Source: Pedobacter jeongneungensis
GTDB lineage: Bacteria > Bacteroidota > Bacteroidia > Sphingobacteriales > Sphingobacteriaceae
Reading direction: 5' to 3'
Length of the DNA stretch: 64,000 nt
NCBI RefSeq assembly: GCF_000633455.1
Contig: NZ_AYMG01000001.1
Location: 186,001 to 250,000, forward strand
Of the stretch, positions 35,984 to 46,141 are shown in pieces (position 1 is the stretch's first letter; the number at the start of each line of letters is the position of its first letter). The translations under genes and the position numbers were made by a program. Below the pieces are notes generated by a model. The model ran no database searches. It saw nothing but the letters and a program-made list of their open reading frames with translations, and was not told the DNA's origin.

Positions 35984-38900
35984 CTAAAATCCGAAGTTGA
36001 CACCGAATGATAAGGTTTTGTAAACAACAGAAGCATTATTGGTAACACCAGCGATACCTTGCTCCGGATCTAAACCTTTACGACCGAAAATGGTAAATGG
36101 GTTTTGGTAATCTGCAAAAATTCTGGCATGGGCAAATTTAACCTTATCTAACCAGCGCTGAGGCAAGCGGTAACCTAAAGTAATGTTACGGATACGGCCA
36201 TAACTCGCATCATATAAGAAACGGGTTGAAGCCGAAGTTGCCTGATCATCTGTTGTACCGGTTAAACGTGGAGTTACACCATCACCAGGATTAGCTGCAC
36301 TTTGCCATCTGTTTAAAATATCAACACTCCAGTTATAACCTGGGTTTGTACCAATAGCTGCGTGCATTAAGCCTGCATAATCAGAATCATAAATTTTTCC
36401 ACCAAAGCTGAACGATGCCAGTACATTCAAGTCGAAGTTCTTGTAGCTGAATGTGTTGTTAATACCGCCTGTAGCATTTGGTAACGCTGTTCCTTTATAG
36501 TAACGGGTTGCAGCACTATAGGTTTTAGTGGTTGTTTGTGTAACATTACCATTAGCATCTGTTTGATCTAAATACCACATTGGGCGACCATCAGCAGGAT
36601 CAACACCAGCATAATCTCTTAGGTAGAAATTGTATAATGATTCTCCAACAGAAAGCTGAGAGAAGTTACTTCCGGTAATTGTAGGCTGAGGAAGTGATGT
36701 AATTTTATTTCTGATGTGCGTAAAATTGATCGAGGTTGTCCATTGGAAATCTTTGCCGGCAAAGTTTCTTGTGGTTAATTCAACCTCAATACCTTTGTTC
36801 GATAATTGACCGATATTATCGTTAACACCATTTAAACCACTTGAGGGAGCTAATGGCCTGTTGAACAATAATCCTTTTGATTTTTTGTCGAAGTAAGTAA
36901 ATGATCCTGAAATTCTATTTTTCAAAACACCGAAATCGATCCCTAAATCCAGATCCGTTTGTTTCTCCCAGGTAAGAACATCGTTTGCTGCACTTAAAAT
37001 GTAAGAACCGCTATATCCTGCAATGTTTGCTCCACCAGTATATACGCCTAAGTATGGGAAATAACTTTGGTTACCAGCACTGTTTAATAACGCCTGATTA
37101 CCAGTTGTACCATAACTTGCTCTTAATTTTAAATCACTAAGCACTTTAACATCCGAAAGGAAGCTTTCGCGGTTAACGTTCCAGGAAGCACCAACTGAGT
37201 AGAAAGTTGCCCAACGAACATTTTCTGCAAAACGGCTGTTTCCATCACCACGAACCGAACCCGTTACGTGATATTTATCTTTATAATCATAGCTTGCTCT
37301 ACCGAAGAAACTGGTCTGTCTGTTCAGATAAGTATTTGAGCTTGCAGTATAAGGTGTTGCACCGTAAGAAAGCTCGGTAGTACCTGGAAAAGTAAAACCT
37401 CTTGCTTCTGCATCAGTGTAATTGTCTTTATATTTATAAACTTCCCAGCCCGCCAATAAGTTAAGATGATGAACACCAAATGTTTTATCGTATGTAGCGG
37501 TATTGGTTAAAGTTTGCGTAATCGTTGTTTCTCTGTATTTTTCACTTCTGCCACCATAAGCAGCACCATCACCCACAAACGGGTTATAATACTGATCAAA
37601 TGCATATTGATAGTAATCTAAAGCATATTGAGAACGGATAGTTAAACCATCAATGATTTTAGCTTCTGCGTAACCGTTAAGTGAAGTTAAATAACGATCG
37701 TAAGTAGTAGGGTTCATTGAGGTAGTAGCCGCTGGGTTACCTGGTCTTAATACCGGACGAAGCAATGGACCATTGTTACCAAAATCGTATTGTTTATTAC
37801 CGTTGGCATCTAAAATCGGCTGACCAGTTGTTGGAGTCAAAAGGTATTCAGGATAAATGCTTGATACCGTACGGATCCAGGAAATTACGTTAGAGTAACC
37901 AGAACCCGCCTGGTTTGGATAATTTTGAGTAGAAAAAGACCCACTTACGTTTGCACCAACTTTTAACCAGCTAGTGGTTTGGTTATCTAATTTAACACGG
38001 CCACTATATCTTTTAAACTGAGACTCTGTTGCTAAACCCTGATCTGTTAGGTAACCACCGCCAATATAATAACGTGTTTTATCAGAAGCACCTGAAACAG
38101 CGCCATTGATATCTGTTCTTTTACCAGTTCTTAATAAAGCATCAGCCCAATCCTGGTTCCATAATGCATTAGCTCCGGCAACCAATTTACCGTCTAAGCC
38201 AACTGGCTGAGCAATGTTATATGGATTATACACTAATGTAGGGGCAACGGTTTTGCTGGCATAATCTGCTGCAGATGCAGAACCAGAAGAAGTAACCAAA
38301 GTTGGGGTAATTAATGCTTGATTACGAAGACCTTCCCAGGTAGTTTCGTAAAGCCCCTGAGAACCCAGGTACTCATAATCTTTAACAGCTCTGTTAGAAA
38401 AACCACTGTTAATATTTATATCTATTTTCGGCTTGCCCGATCCTGTTTTTGATGTAATAAACAAAACACCGGCTGCTGCTCTCGATCCGTATAATGATGT
38501 TGCGGTCGCATCTTTACCAATGGTAATGCTTTCGATATCATTCGGATTAATGTTATTTAAATGGCCGCCATATATTGCGCCATCTAAAACAATTAAAGGA
38601 TCTGCAGAAGCATTTGCAGAAGCAATACCACGTACACGGATTGTTGGGTTTGCACCCGGCTGGCCAGTACTGTTAACAGCAATAACACCGCTCGCCTGAC
38701 CTTGCAATACGTTACCAATATTACTTACCAGTTGATCTTTAATCTGCGTACTACCAACAGTTGCAGCAGTACCAGTAAAGTTTTGTCTTTTAACCGTACC
38801 ATAAGCCGTTACCACAACATCTTGAAGTGATTGGTTATCGGCAACTAAAGAAACATTTAGTACACTTGTTATGGCAAGCGTTCGTTTAGTATAACCAATG

Positions 38901-39124
38901 TAAGAGAATTCTAATGTTTTTGCGGTAGAAGGAACACTGATTGTGTATTTACCATCAACGTTGGTTTGAGTAACAGCACTTGTGCCACTCGCTTTTACAC
39001 TCACTCCTGGAAGAGGTAAACCATCTTCTTTTGAAGTAACTGTACCTGAGACTGTTCGGTTTTGTGCAATTGCAGATGATGCGATTAACAAAAGCACGAA
39101 CAAACTTTGTAGAAGTTTTTTCAT
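35984..39124 (-). CDS. SusC/RagA-like TonB-dependent transporter, pair 3
   Basis: A 1046-residue receptor with signal peptide (1-20), carboxypeptidase-like domain, DVVVTAYG TonB-box region, plug with ESITIGKDATATSLYGSRAA, and barrel ending LSFGVNFGF. The first 25 coding bases equal those of susC1, susC2 and susC4. Its leader upstream of the ATG has diverged from that of pairs 1 and 2. Two-gene operon with the SusD downstream. Confidence 0.93.
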   Translation of the reverse strand: MKKLLQSLFVLLLIASSAIAQNRTVSGTVTSKEDGLPLPGVSVKASGTSAVTQTNVDGKYTISVPSTAKTLEFSYIGYTKRTLAITSVLNVSLVADNQSLQDVVVTAYGTVKRQNFTGTAATVGSTQIKDQLVSNIGNVLQGQASGVIAVNSTGQPGANPTIRVRGIASANASADPLIVLDGAIYGGHLNNINPNDIESITIGKDATATSLYGSRAAAGVLFITSKTGSGKPKIDININSGFSNRAVKDYEYLGSQGLYETTWEGLRNQALITPTLVTSSGSASAADYASKTVAPTLVYNPYNIAQPVGLDGKLVAGANALWNQDWADALLRTGKRTDINGAVSGASDKTRYYIGGGYLTDQGLATESQFKRYSGRVKLDNQTTSWLKVGANVSGSFSTQNYPNQAGSGYSNVISWIRTVSSIYPEYLLTPTTGQPILDANGNKQYDFGNNGPLLRPVLRPGNPAATTSMNPTTYDRYLTSLNGYAEAKIIDGLTIRSQYALDYYQYAFDQYYNPFVGDGAAYGGRSEKYRETTITQTLTNTATYDKTFGVHHLNLLAGWEVYKYKDNYTDAEARGFTFPGTTELSYGATPYTASSNTYLNRQTSFFGRASYDYKDKYHVTGSVRGDGNSRFAENVRWATFYSVGASWNVNRESFLSDVKVLSDLKLRASYGTTGNQALLNSAGNQSYFPYLGVYTGGANIAGYSGSYILSAANDVLTWEKQTDLDLGIDFGVLKNRISGSFTYFDKKSKGLLFNRPLAPSSGLNGVNDNIGQLSNKGIEVELTTRNFAGKDFQWTTSINFTHIRNKITSLPQPTITGSNFSQLSVGESLYNFYLRDYAGVDPADGRPMWYLDQTDANGNVTQTTTKTYSAATRYYKGTALPNATGGINNTFSYKNFDLNVLASFSFGGKIYDSDYAGLMHAAIGTNPGYNWSVDILNRWQSAANPGDGVTPRLTGTTDDQATSASTRFLYDASYGRIRNITLGYRLPQRWLDKVKFAHARIFADYQNPFTIFGRKGLDPEQGIAGVTNNASVVYKTLSFGVNFGF

Positions 39125-39450
39125 GAAATTTAAGTTAGTTAGGGATAATTGAATTAATGAGGTTCGAATTTATAAAATAATTGAAGCGCAGTTCAAATTT
39201 TAAGTCTCGAAATCCATATAAATCGTGACTTTAACTAAATTATGACATTTTAATTACGGTGTTTCAGTTAAATTTTAGTACTAACTATTTAGTTAACGAT
39301 TTGTTTTAGCTAAAGCAAAAATTTTCAGGCTTCTTTCAAAAAACAATTAACTACAATGTGCTGAAGACAGGGAAATGTTTTGTTCAGGATCTTCAATCGT
39401 TAAAAAAAATTACTTTTTATAAATTACAATCTGCATTCAATAGAAAAAGG

Positions 39451-39486
39451 ATATGATTATTTGTAAGTTTATATAAATAATCATAT
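39451..39486 (+). promoter_or_regulatory. Hairpin just before the 39491 gene
   Basis: A perfect 12-bp inverted repeat (ATATGATTATTT and its complement) with a 12-base loop ends four bases before the ATG at 39491. In mRNA it could mask the translation start; as DNA it could be an operator. The remaining 39125-39450 stretch is AT-rich, presumably promoter DNA for susC3 and this gene, with no coding sequence. Confidence 0.5.
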
Positions 39487-39490
39487 TAAC

Positions 39491-40177
39491 ATGAAAAATC
39501 TCTTTCAAAAAACAATCGTATTGTCATCAGTTCTTGTATTGCCTTATTTAGCAAGTCATGCACAATTAGGGGTAAACCTGCAACTGGCAAATAATGATGT
39601 AAATTATTCAGGAAACACAACCAAAGGAAATAATGATGTTTCATATTTATACGAAACATGGAACAAAGGATCGGTAAAATTATCTAATGATAGTTTATAC
39701 AAAGGAATGAACCTCATGTATGATTTAAGCAACGACCGTTTGATATTTAAAGCAGATAATGGCTTACCTCAATTGTTTAAACTTGCAGTGAAAGAATTTA
39801 CCATTACATCTCCAGAAAATGGCGGAGCCAGTAAAAAATTTAAATCTGGGTATCCTTCAATAGACGGCGGAAACGAAAAAACTTTTTACGAAATTCTATC
39901 GGAGGGGAAAACCACTTTATTGAAAAGAGTGCAGATGAAAAGGGTAGATGAAAGAGAAGCAGGAATGCTTTATTCTGTAAAAAAAATGAAACCTATAGAC
40001 ACCTATTTTATTGAAAAAGCAGGAAAATTAGAGAAAATTAAGAGAGAGAAAAGTGCCATATACCCTATTCTATCTCAAAATAAAGCTGAAGTTGACAGCT
40101 ATATATCCAGCAACAAATTAAACATAAAAAAGGATGGTGATCTAACAATTTTATTTGATCACTTTAATGCTTTATAA
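39491..40177 (+). CDS. Secreted protein of unknown function
   Basis: A 228-residue protein with a signal peptide (residues 1-24, cut after SHA). The mature part begins QLGVNLQLANNDV and includes SLYKGMNLMYDLSNDRLIFK and a Lys-rich C-terminal half with YFIEKAGKLEKIKREKSAI. I do not recognise a named domain; the layout recalls Bacteroidota periplasmic proteins with repeated beta strands. It is the only plus-strand gene inside the susCD array and has its own terminator, so it is probably unrelated to the uptake genes. Confidence 0.7.
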   Translation: MKNLFQKTIVLSSVLVLPYLASHAQLGVNLQLANNDVNYSGNTTKGNNDVSYLYETWNKGSVKLSNDSLYKGMNLMYDLSNDRLIFKADNGLPQLFKLAVKEFTITSPENGGASKKFKSGYPSIDGGNEKTFYEILSEGKTTLLKRVQMKRVDEREAGMLYSVKKMKPIDTYFIEKAGKLEKIKREKSAIYPILSQNKAEVDSYISSNKLNIKKDGDLTILFDHFNAL

Positions 40178-40218
40178 TGCTATTTTTTATCCCTAATTGC
40201 AAATACTACTACAAAAAG

Positions 40219-40252
40219 AAACGGCCGTTTGTACAATTACAAACGGCCGTTT
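40219..40252. terminator. Bidirectional terminator, 15-bp stem
   Basis: AAACGGCCGTTTGTA (40219-40233) pairs perfectly with its complement at 40238-40252 over a 4-base loop, followed by T. It ends the secreted-protein gene and the opposing pair 4 operon. Confidence 0.9.
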
Positions 40253-40288
40253 TTTATAAGAATTTTAATTCTCTGTATGAAAACAAGA

Positions 40289-40846
40289 TTATCTTATTGT
40301 AAGAAGAAACATGCGATATCCTTGATTTCCACTGATAATATAACCCGACTTATCTATACTTGCAATACTAACAGGAAGCGCATAACGAACACCTGGTGTT
40401 AATGCCGAAGGTGTAAAAGTTAAGGTAACAGATGCATCTCTGCTTCCCTGAGCAATTTTCGCTACACCACCATTTGATAAAACATATTTATCAGCAGGAA
40501 GCCTGATGAATTTTGGATTAGTTGCAATAGTAGCGTTATAAGCTGTAATTCGGGCATCAGTTGGATCGCCTGCCAAAGTAACATTCACTTCTTCGCTTGC
40601 AACATCTTTCGCCGAAAGATGCACAGGAATAGTAATGGTTACAGGAGTGGTAGCAGGTGTACCTGTAAGCGGATATGTACCCGAAACAGTAAAAGTAGTA
40701 CCTGCTGTAGGAATGTTTACCACTTTATTATCCTCTAATGATGGATTAATCCCATACAAGTTTGACTCGGCTCCCTTATCTTTCAGACAAGAAGACAAGC
40801 TTAAAGTTAAGCCTGCGAGCAATAATATGTTTGTTATTTTTTTCAT
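40289..40846 (-). CDS. DUF1735-like lipoprotein of SusCD pair 4
   Basis: A 185-residue lipoprotein (LSLSSC, Cys20). After a short linker, two beta-rich parts are seen: PVHLSAKDVASEEVNVTLAG and then FIRLPADKYVLSNGGVAKI, which is the DUF1735 (BT_3987-like N-terminal) pattern. Proteins of this kind are surface-exposed partners in polysaccharide- or peptide-uptake loci. It lies 24 bases behind the pair 4 SusD and closes that operon. Confidence 0.78.
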   Translation of the reverse strand: MKKITNILLLAGLTLSLSSCLKDKGAESNLYGINPSLEDNKVVNIPTAGTTFTVSGTYPLTGTPATTPVTITIPVHLSAKDVASEEVNVTLAGDPTDARITAYNATIATNPKFIRLPADKYVLSNGGVAKIAQGSRDASVTLTFTPSALTPGVRYALPVSIASIDKSGYIISGNQGYRMFLLTIR

Positions 40847-40870
40847 TTCAATTTCTTTTATAAGTCAAAT

Positions 40871-42424
40871 CTATTTATCCCAAAAAATTGCTGAAGTCTG
40901 TGGGTTAATTGTTCCTTGAGCGGCAACATTCGCTGCGTTGAAGTTAAACTCACTTTGAGGATATTGTAAACGCAATGGAATTACATTATTGATTCTGTTT
41001 GCATTTAATGACAATGGCAAATCTGTAGGAACGCCTAATCTTCTATAATCTACATAAGCTTCAAAGTTTGCCAACCCAATTAATGCCAAATATTTCTGCA
41101 TTACTATAAAGTTAACTTTATTTGCCGCTCCTGTATAATCAACGATAGGAATACCAAGTGCTAAGTAAGCATCTGCAGCACCAGCACCCCCCGAAACGCC
41201 CAGGTAAGTAAACGACTCTCTAACAGCGCTTGTCAACAATGTTTGCGGTGTACCAGTAATCCAGCCGCGTTGAGCAGCTTCTGCCTGAAGGAATAAACTT
41301 TCTACTGATGTTAATACAGGTTGAGACTGAGTTGGGCTTTTAGCAAGACCTGGACCAGCAACATCCGATTGATTAACCGCTCTGAACGGATCACTATTAG
41401 GAACAACTTCTCCAAAGTTAGTACCAACATAATCATATGTTGCACTTGGGAATGCAGCTAATTTAGTATCAACCACACTAAAAACAGCTTTATAACGAAG
41501 ATCATCATCAGTACCTGGTGTTACAGCATTATCAGCGTGACCGTCTGGACCAAAATATTTTTTCAATATATAGTTGTTAGCTCTGTTGTAAGTATCCTTT
41601 ACACCTAAGGCAGATAATTTATAGGTATTATAAAAAGGATTTTGTTTGGTATCAACCTGAACATAACCAGGGTTTACCAAAGCCGATTGACCAGCACCAA
41701 GATAACCCGAACCATCTGCCGTAATTTGGGCCACTACCGCAGTTACAGTAGCAGATGATACAACTTGTGACTCATGGATTAATAATTTTAATCTCATGGT
41801 ATTTACAAATTTACGCCATAAGGTAAGATTGCCCTTAAACATAACATCAGAAGCCTGAGTCGCTGCGTCCATTGTGGTAACAGAAGCAAACAATTTTCCT
41901 GCTGCGTCTAACTGCACAAAAAGATCTGCATAAATATCTTCTCCTTTATCATAACCTGGAGTGATATTTCCAACAAAGTCGAATGCTTTAGAATATGGAA
42001 CGTTATTATATTGATCTACAAGGTACATGAAACCAACTGCTTTCATTGTTTTCGCAACACCTTGATAAAAAGGTAAGCCTGAAGCCTGTGCCTTTTTCTC
42101 CATTAAGTTAACATCTGTTAAGATATCATACCAGTTGGTCCATTGTGCTGTTAATGTAGTCGAGGTAATGTTATACGACTCAAGTTCGATTGATTGTCCA
42201 TACGAACCTGAACGGCTCCAATAACCCGTCCAATCAGCCGCATAATCAAATCCTGTTCCTACCCTCAATCCAACATTATGAAGTGTTCTAGGTAAAAGAA
42301 CCTGAGGAGTTACCGAAGCTTCAGTTGGTGAGTTAGGACTTGTATTTATATCGAAAAATTCTTTCTTACAGCCCGCACCAAGTAGAACAGCTGCTGCAAA
42401 AATTGGAATTATTATTTTTTTCAT
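40871..42424 (-). CDS. SusD/RagB-like lipoprotein, pair 4
   Basis: A 517-residue lipoprotein when started at 42424, which places the signal (MKKIIIPIFAAAVLLGAGC, Cys19) at the very N-terminus; the open frame to 42448 adds eight residues and overlaps susC4's stop codon. It belongs to the SusD-like_2 branch: FFDINTSPNSPTEASVTPQ at the start of the mature protein and an NVIPLRLQYPQSE stretch near the end, finishing IFWDK. Follows susC4 by 23 bases. Confidence 0.9.
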   Translation of the reverse strand: MKKIIIPIFAAAVLLGAGCKKEFFDINTSPNSPTEASVTPQVLLPRTLHNVGLRVGTGFDYAADWTGYWSRSGSYGQSIELESYNITSTTLTAQWTNWYDILTDVNLMEKKAQASGLPFYQGVAKTMKAVGFMYLVDQYNNVPYSKAFDFVGNITPGYDKGEDIYADLFVQLDAAGKLFASVTTMDAATQASDVMFKGNLTLWRKFVNTMRLKLLIHESQVVSSATVTAVVAQITADGSGYLGAGQSALVNPGYVQVDTKQNPFYNTYKLSALGVKDTYNRANNYILKKYFGPDGHADNAVTPGTDDDLRYKAVFSVVDTKLAAFPSATYDYVGTNFGEVVPNSDPFRAVNQSDVAGPGLAKSPTQSQPVLTSVESLFLQAEAAQRGWITGTPQTLLTSAVRESFTYLGVSGGAGAADAYLALGIPIVDYTGAANKVNFIVMQKYLALIGLANFEAYVDYRRLGVPTDLPLSLNANRINNVIPLRLQYPQSEFNFNAANVAAQGTINPQTSAIFWDK

Positions 42425-42447
42425 CTCTTTTCTGTTTAATTTAATCA

Positions 42448-45400
42448 CTAAAATGTAATTGTAACACTACCACCAAAAGTTCTTACAGGAGGATTAATGG
42501 TTGAGTTACTAATACCACTTTGATTTCCTGTTGTTACGCCAGTTGTACTTCCGCTACCGAAATTGCTTGCGGCCGGGCTAAATGTAAAATCTGGATCTGT
42601 GTACATGTTTGATTTTGGCAACCATAAAAATAAGTTTCTTCCGGTTAATGCAACATTTAATGCTTTAACTACTTTTTGACTACCGAAAACAGATACTGGA
42701 ATATCATAACCGATAGATAATTCACGGAATCTCCAAGATGCAGCACTAAACAAATAGTTACTTGACACATTTCTTGCAACACCTGTAAAGAATGTTTCAG
42801 GGTTGTTTAAGGTAACATTAGTGTTTGCTACATATTGACCGTTAACTAATATAGAAGAGTTAGGGAAAACAAATCTCTCACGGTTATTAATAGCAGAAAG
42901 CGCAGAAACACCAGTCCAAGACATTGCGTTACCTATATCACTGTATGCCATGTAACCACCTTTATACTCAAACAATGCAGAAATGTTTAAGCCTTTCCAA
43001 CGGATAGACGGATTTAAACCAACAATCCATTTAGGCATTGAGTTTCCGAAAATCTTAGTATTAGGATCTGCAGTTGGTGCACCTGTTAATGCACTAACAA
43101 TTACCCTTCCTTGTTCATCTCTTAAATAATCTGTTGCCCTAACCATAAAAGCTGGATAACCTTTGATAGCATAGTTACCTGCTGAAGTGTAACCACCGAT
43201 AGAGATTTGATCTAAACCAGGATAAACTTCAGTAACATTACTATTGTTATAAGTTGCATTAACCTTAAAGTTAATCCTCACCTGACCTAAATCTACTAGT
43301 GGAGTTAATCCTAAATCCATCTCAACACCTTTGTTGATGAAAGATGCAGCATTAACGAAAGCACTTGAATAACCAGTAGCCAATGATAAGTTGATCGGGA
43401 TAATTTGATCAGTCATTGTTTGGTGGAAATATGTTGCCTCAAGACTAATTCTGTTATTTAAAAATCCTGCCTCAAAACCAGCTTCAATACTCTTAATAAA
43501 TTCTGGTCTTAATAATGGGTTATAAATAGTATTATCAGCACTATATCCAGGTGTTGTTCCATATGGGAAACCACCACCCTGAGAGAAAGTTGCTGCTAAT
43601 TGGTAAGGAGAAATATCAGCATTACCTGTTTTATTCCAACCACCTCTTAACTTTAAATATGAAAGTACTTTACTTCCTTTTAATGCGTCAATCGCATCTG
43701 TTACGATAAATGAAGCAGTAACACCTGGGTAAAAATAGCTATTTAGAGTATTTGCTAAAACAGATGTTTGCTCATTTCTTCCTGTAACCTCAATATTAGC
43801 CCATCCTTTATAACTCAAAGCAGCACTACCATAAAGTGCGAATAAACGGCTTTGTCTTGATGGAGAAGTTCCTGTTAATTCACCAACACGTTGAGAAATA
43901 TTATATAAATCAGGAACTACCAATTGAACAGCACCAACACGTGTATCGCGCGCTTTATCCTGACGAACGTACGTACCTAAAACACCAGTGATTTTGAAAT
44001 CATCATTAATCTGTTTGTTAAAATTAGCAAATAACTCTGATGATAATCTTTCTGATCTGAACGAACGCTCTTCTACATTTGATGAAATTGTTCCAAAACC
44101 TCTTGTTGCTACACCAAATGCATTTGGTTGTTCACCTTGAGAAGTTCTTCTTTCGTCTGTAGCCTGAGTAGTTAATCCAGCACGGTAGCTTAAGCTAACC
44201 CAGTCGGTAATTTTAAAATCTAAATTTAAGTTGGTAACTAAATCTGCTCTCTTACCTGTTTTACGCCAGTTATCGATAGCGAAATAAGGATTCAACCCGT
44301 AATCTGTGTAATAATAGTTATATGAAGCATAAGGATCGTTTTTAAAATCCTTATAGTTATTAAGAGGAATATAACCAGCGGTGTTAAACAACAAGTTCAT
44401 TAAACCCTGATTTAAACCGATGTTCTGAGAAGCGTTAAAGTCAGACATACCTTCTGCATCGAAGATATTATAGTTTTGCTGAATATAGTTTGTATTCAAA
44501 GCAACTTTTAAACGGCCATATTCTCTAGATGCATTTAAACGTATACCTGTTCTACGGTTTTTGTCATCAGGAACAATTCCTTTGATGTTTGCATCCTGTA
44601 AGCTTAAGAAGAAGTTTTTATCTCCGTATGAAACATTATTCTGAATGATAGAACCTGTATTAAAAAATTCTTTTCTATCATTAACAGGACTATATGTTAC
44701 ATGTTGAGTAGTTAATGGTCCATAAACAGGATCTGTAATTCCAGTTAAATCAGGTCCGATCTGAACTTGTGAACCATCATAAGCAGGGCCCCATGACCAG
44801 TTCTCAATAGAAGTATAATCACCAAGTTTAGCGTTATTACCACCACCACCTAAACCAAAACCTTCTTGGAATTTAGGGAAAAAGCTGATATCCTGAAATT
44901 GAGTTGAGTTACTAACTGTTACAACAGGTTTTCCATCTTTAGTACCTTTTTTGGTTGTAACGATAATTACACCGTTTCTGGCATCAGAACCATAAACCGC
45001 AGCACCAGCTGCACCCTTTAGTACAGAAACATCTTGAATGTCATTAGGGTTTAATGACGATAGATAGTTGATGTCAGTTTGAACACCATCCAACAACAAT
45101 AACGGGTTATTGTTTCCAGTTAATGAACGGATACCACGAAGGTTAATTTTAACGTTTTCGAATACACCGCTATTAGTTGTAGCGATATTTAAACCCGATA
45201 CCTTACCCTGTAAACCAGTTGCTAAATTAACTGCGTTACCTGCATTCAAAGTAGCATTTCCAACCGTTGCAGCTGCGTATCCAAGTTCTTTTTTCTGTCT
45301 TTGGATTCCCAATGCACCAGTGATCACAACTTCACCTAGTTGTTTTTGATCTGATGTTAAAGATACTCTGATTACTCCATTAGCCGGAATATTTACCGTT

Positions 45401-45642
45401 TGAGCCTGAAAACCCAAAAAAGAGAATCTTAAGCTTGTAGTACCAGAAGGTACACTTAGGCTGAACTTACCATCGGAAGATGTTTGAGTTCCGCTTTTAG
45501 CTCCAGTAATCGTAACACTTACACCAGGGATTGGTAATCCATCATCCTTTGATGTAACTGTACCAGTGATTGTTCTGTCTTGTGCCATTGCCGTTACAGC
45601 AACAAACATAAGTATGAACAAACTTTGTAGAAGTTTTTTCAT
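42448..45642 (-). CDS. SusC/RagA-like TonB-dependent transporter, pair 4
   Basis: A 1064-residue receptor: signal peptide (1-20), carboxypeptidase-like domain with GVSVTITGAKSGTQTSSDGK, EVVITGALG TonB-box region, plug with QDVSVLKGAAGAAVYGSDAR and a barrel ending GGSVTITF. First gene of a three-gene operon with the SusD and the DUF1735-like lipoprotein. Confidence 0.93.
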   Translation of the reverse strand: MKKLLQSLFILMFVAVTAMAQDRTITGTVTSKDDGLPIPGVSVTITGAKSGTQTSSDGKFSLSVPSGTTSLRFSFLGFQAQTVNIPANGVIRVSLTSDQKQLGEVVITGALGIQRQKKELGYAAATVGNATLNAGNAVNLATGLQGKVSGLNIATTNSGVFENVKINLRGIRSLTGNNNPLLLLDGVQTDINYLSSLNPNDIQDVSVLKGAAGAAVYGSDARNGVIIVTTKKGTKDGKPVVTVSNSTQFQDISFFPKFQEGFGLGGGGNNAKLGDYTSIENWSWGPAYDGSQVQIGPDLTGITDPVYGPLTTQHVTYSPVNDRKEFFNTGSIIQNNVSYGDKNFFLSLQDANIKGIVPDDKNRRTGIRLNASREYGRLKVALNTNYIQQNYNIFDAEGMSDFNASQNIGLNQGLMNLLFNTAGYIPLNNYKDFKNDPYASYNYYYTDYGLNPYFAIDNWRKTGKRADLVTNLNLDFKITDWVSLSYRAGLTTQATDERRTSQGEQPNAFGVATRGFGTISSNVEERSFRSERLSSELFANFNKQINDDFKITGVLGTYVRQDKARDTRVGAVQLVVPDLYNISQRVGELTGTSPSRQSRLFALYGSAALSYKGWANIEVTGRNEQTSVLANTLNSYFYPGVTASFIVTDAIDALKGSKVLSYLKLRGGWNKTGNADISPYQLAATFSQGGGFPYGTTPGYSADNTIYNPLLRPEFIKSIEAGFEAGFLNNRISLEATYFHQTMTDQIIPINLSLATGYSSAFVNAASFINKGVEMDLGLTPLVDLGQVRINFKVNATYNNSNVTEVYPGLDQISIGGYTSAGNYAIKGYPAFMVRATDYLRDEQGRVIVSALTGAPTADPNTKIFGNSMPKWIVGLNPSIRWKGLNISALFEYKGGYMAYSDIGNAMSWTGVSALSAINNRERFVFPNSSILVNGQYVANTNVTLNNPETFFTGVARNVSSNYLFSAASWRFRELSIGYDIPVSVFGSQKVVKALNVALTGRNLFLWLPKSNMYTDPDFTFSPAASNFGSGSTTGVTTGNQSGISNSTINPPVRTFGGSVTITF

Positions 45643-45680
45643 AATTTGAAAATAGGTTAGTTAATGATTATTTTAAAAGC

Positions 45681-45713
45681 TAAATATAGGAGAGATACCC
45701 AACATTTTAACAA
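45681..45713 (-). promoter_or_regulatory. Candidate susC4 promoter
   Basis: TATATTTA at 45688-45681 (one mismatch to TAnnTTTG) lies 22 bases downstream of a TTG at 45713-45711, slightly longer than the usual spacing, and 38 bases before the susC4 ATG. The rest of the 45643-46084 gap is AT-rich and shows no gene. Confidence 0.35.
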
Positions 45714-46084
45714 ACTTTAACAAAACAAAGAAATATAATGACTTTTATTTGACAAATAAGCTGTATTACAAAAAAGACTTATTAGGGGTATTTTTCTACA
45801 AAAAGAGATAATATTATATGCATTTAAACAAATTGCGTACAAACAAGATCAAAATAGCATTAATTTAACATTAAAACTGCTTCTTAAAGCAGCTAAAATA
45901 TATAAAAAAATTGTGCCAAAATTCTAATCTATATGCCAAAATGAACTAAATCAACAGTTAAACGCGCATTTTGTTAATAGGCAGGCATTAAATAAGACAC
46001 GGGGTTGAGAAATATATAGCAAAGAAATATTGTAGTATAGGTGTGTGGTTAGAGAGGAAATTTATTTAAAATAGTCAATAAAAA

Positions 46085-46125
46085 AGCCCCTGTTAGCACC
46101 AAAAGATCAGGCAATAACAGGGGCT
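46085..46125 (-). terminator. Terminator of susCD pair 5
   Basis: An 11-bp stem AGCCCCTGTTA/TAACAGGGGCT around a 19-base loop, followed by a T tract on the minus strand, directly after the pair 5 SusD gene. Confidence 0.85.
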
Positions 46126-46141
46126 AACCAAAATATCTGAT

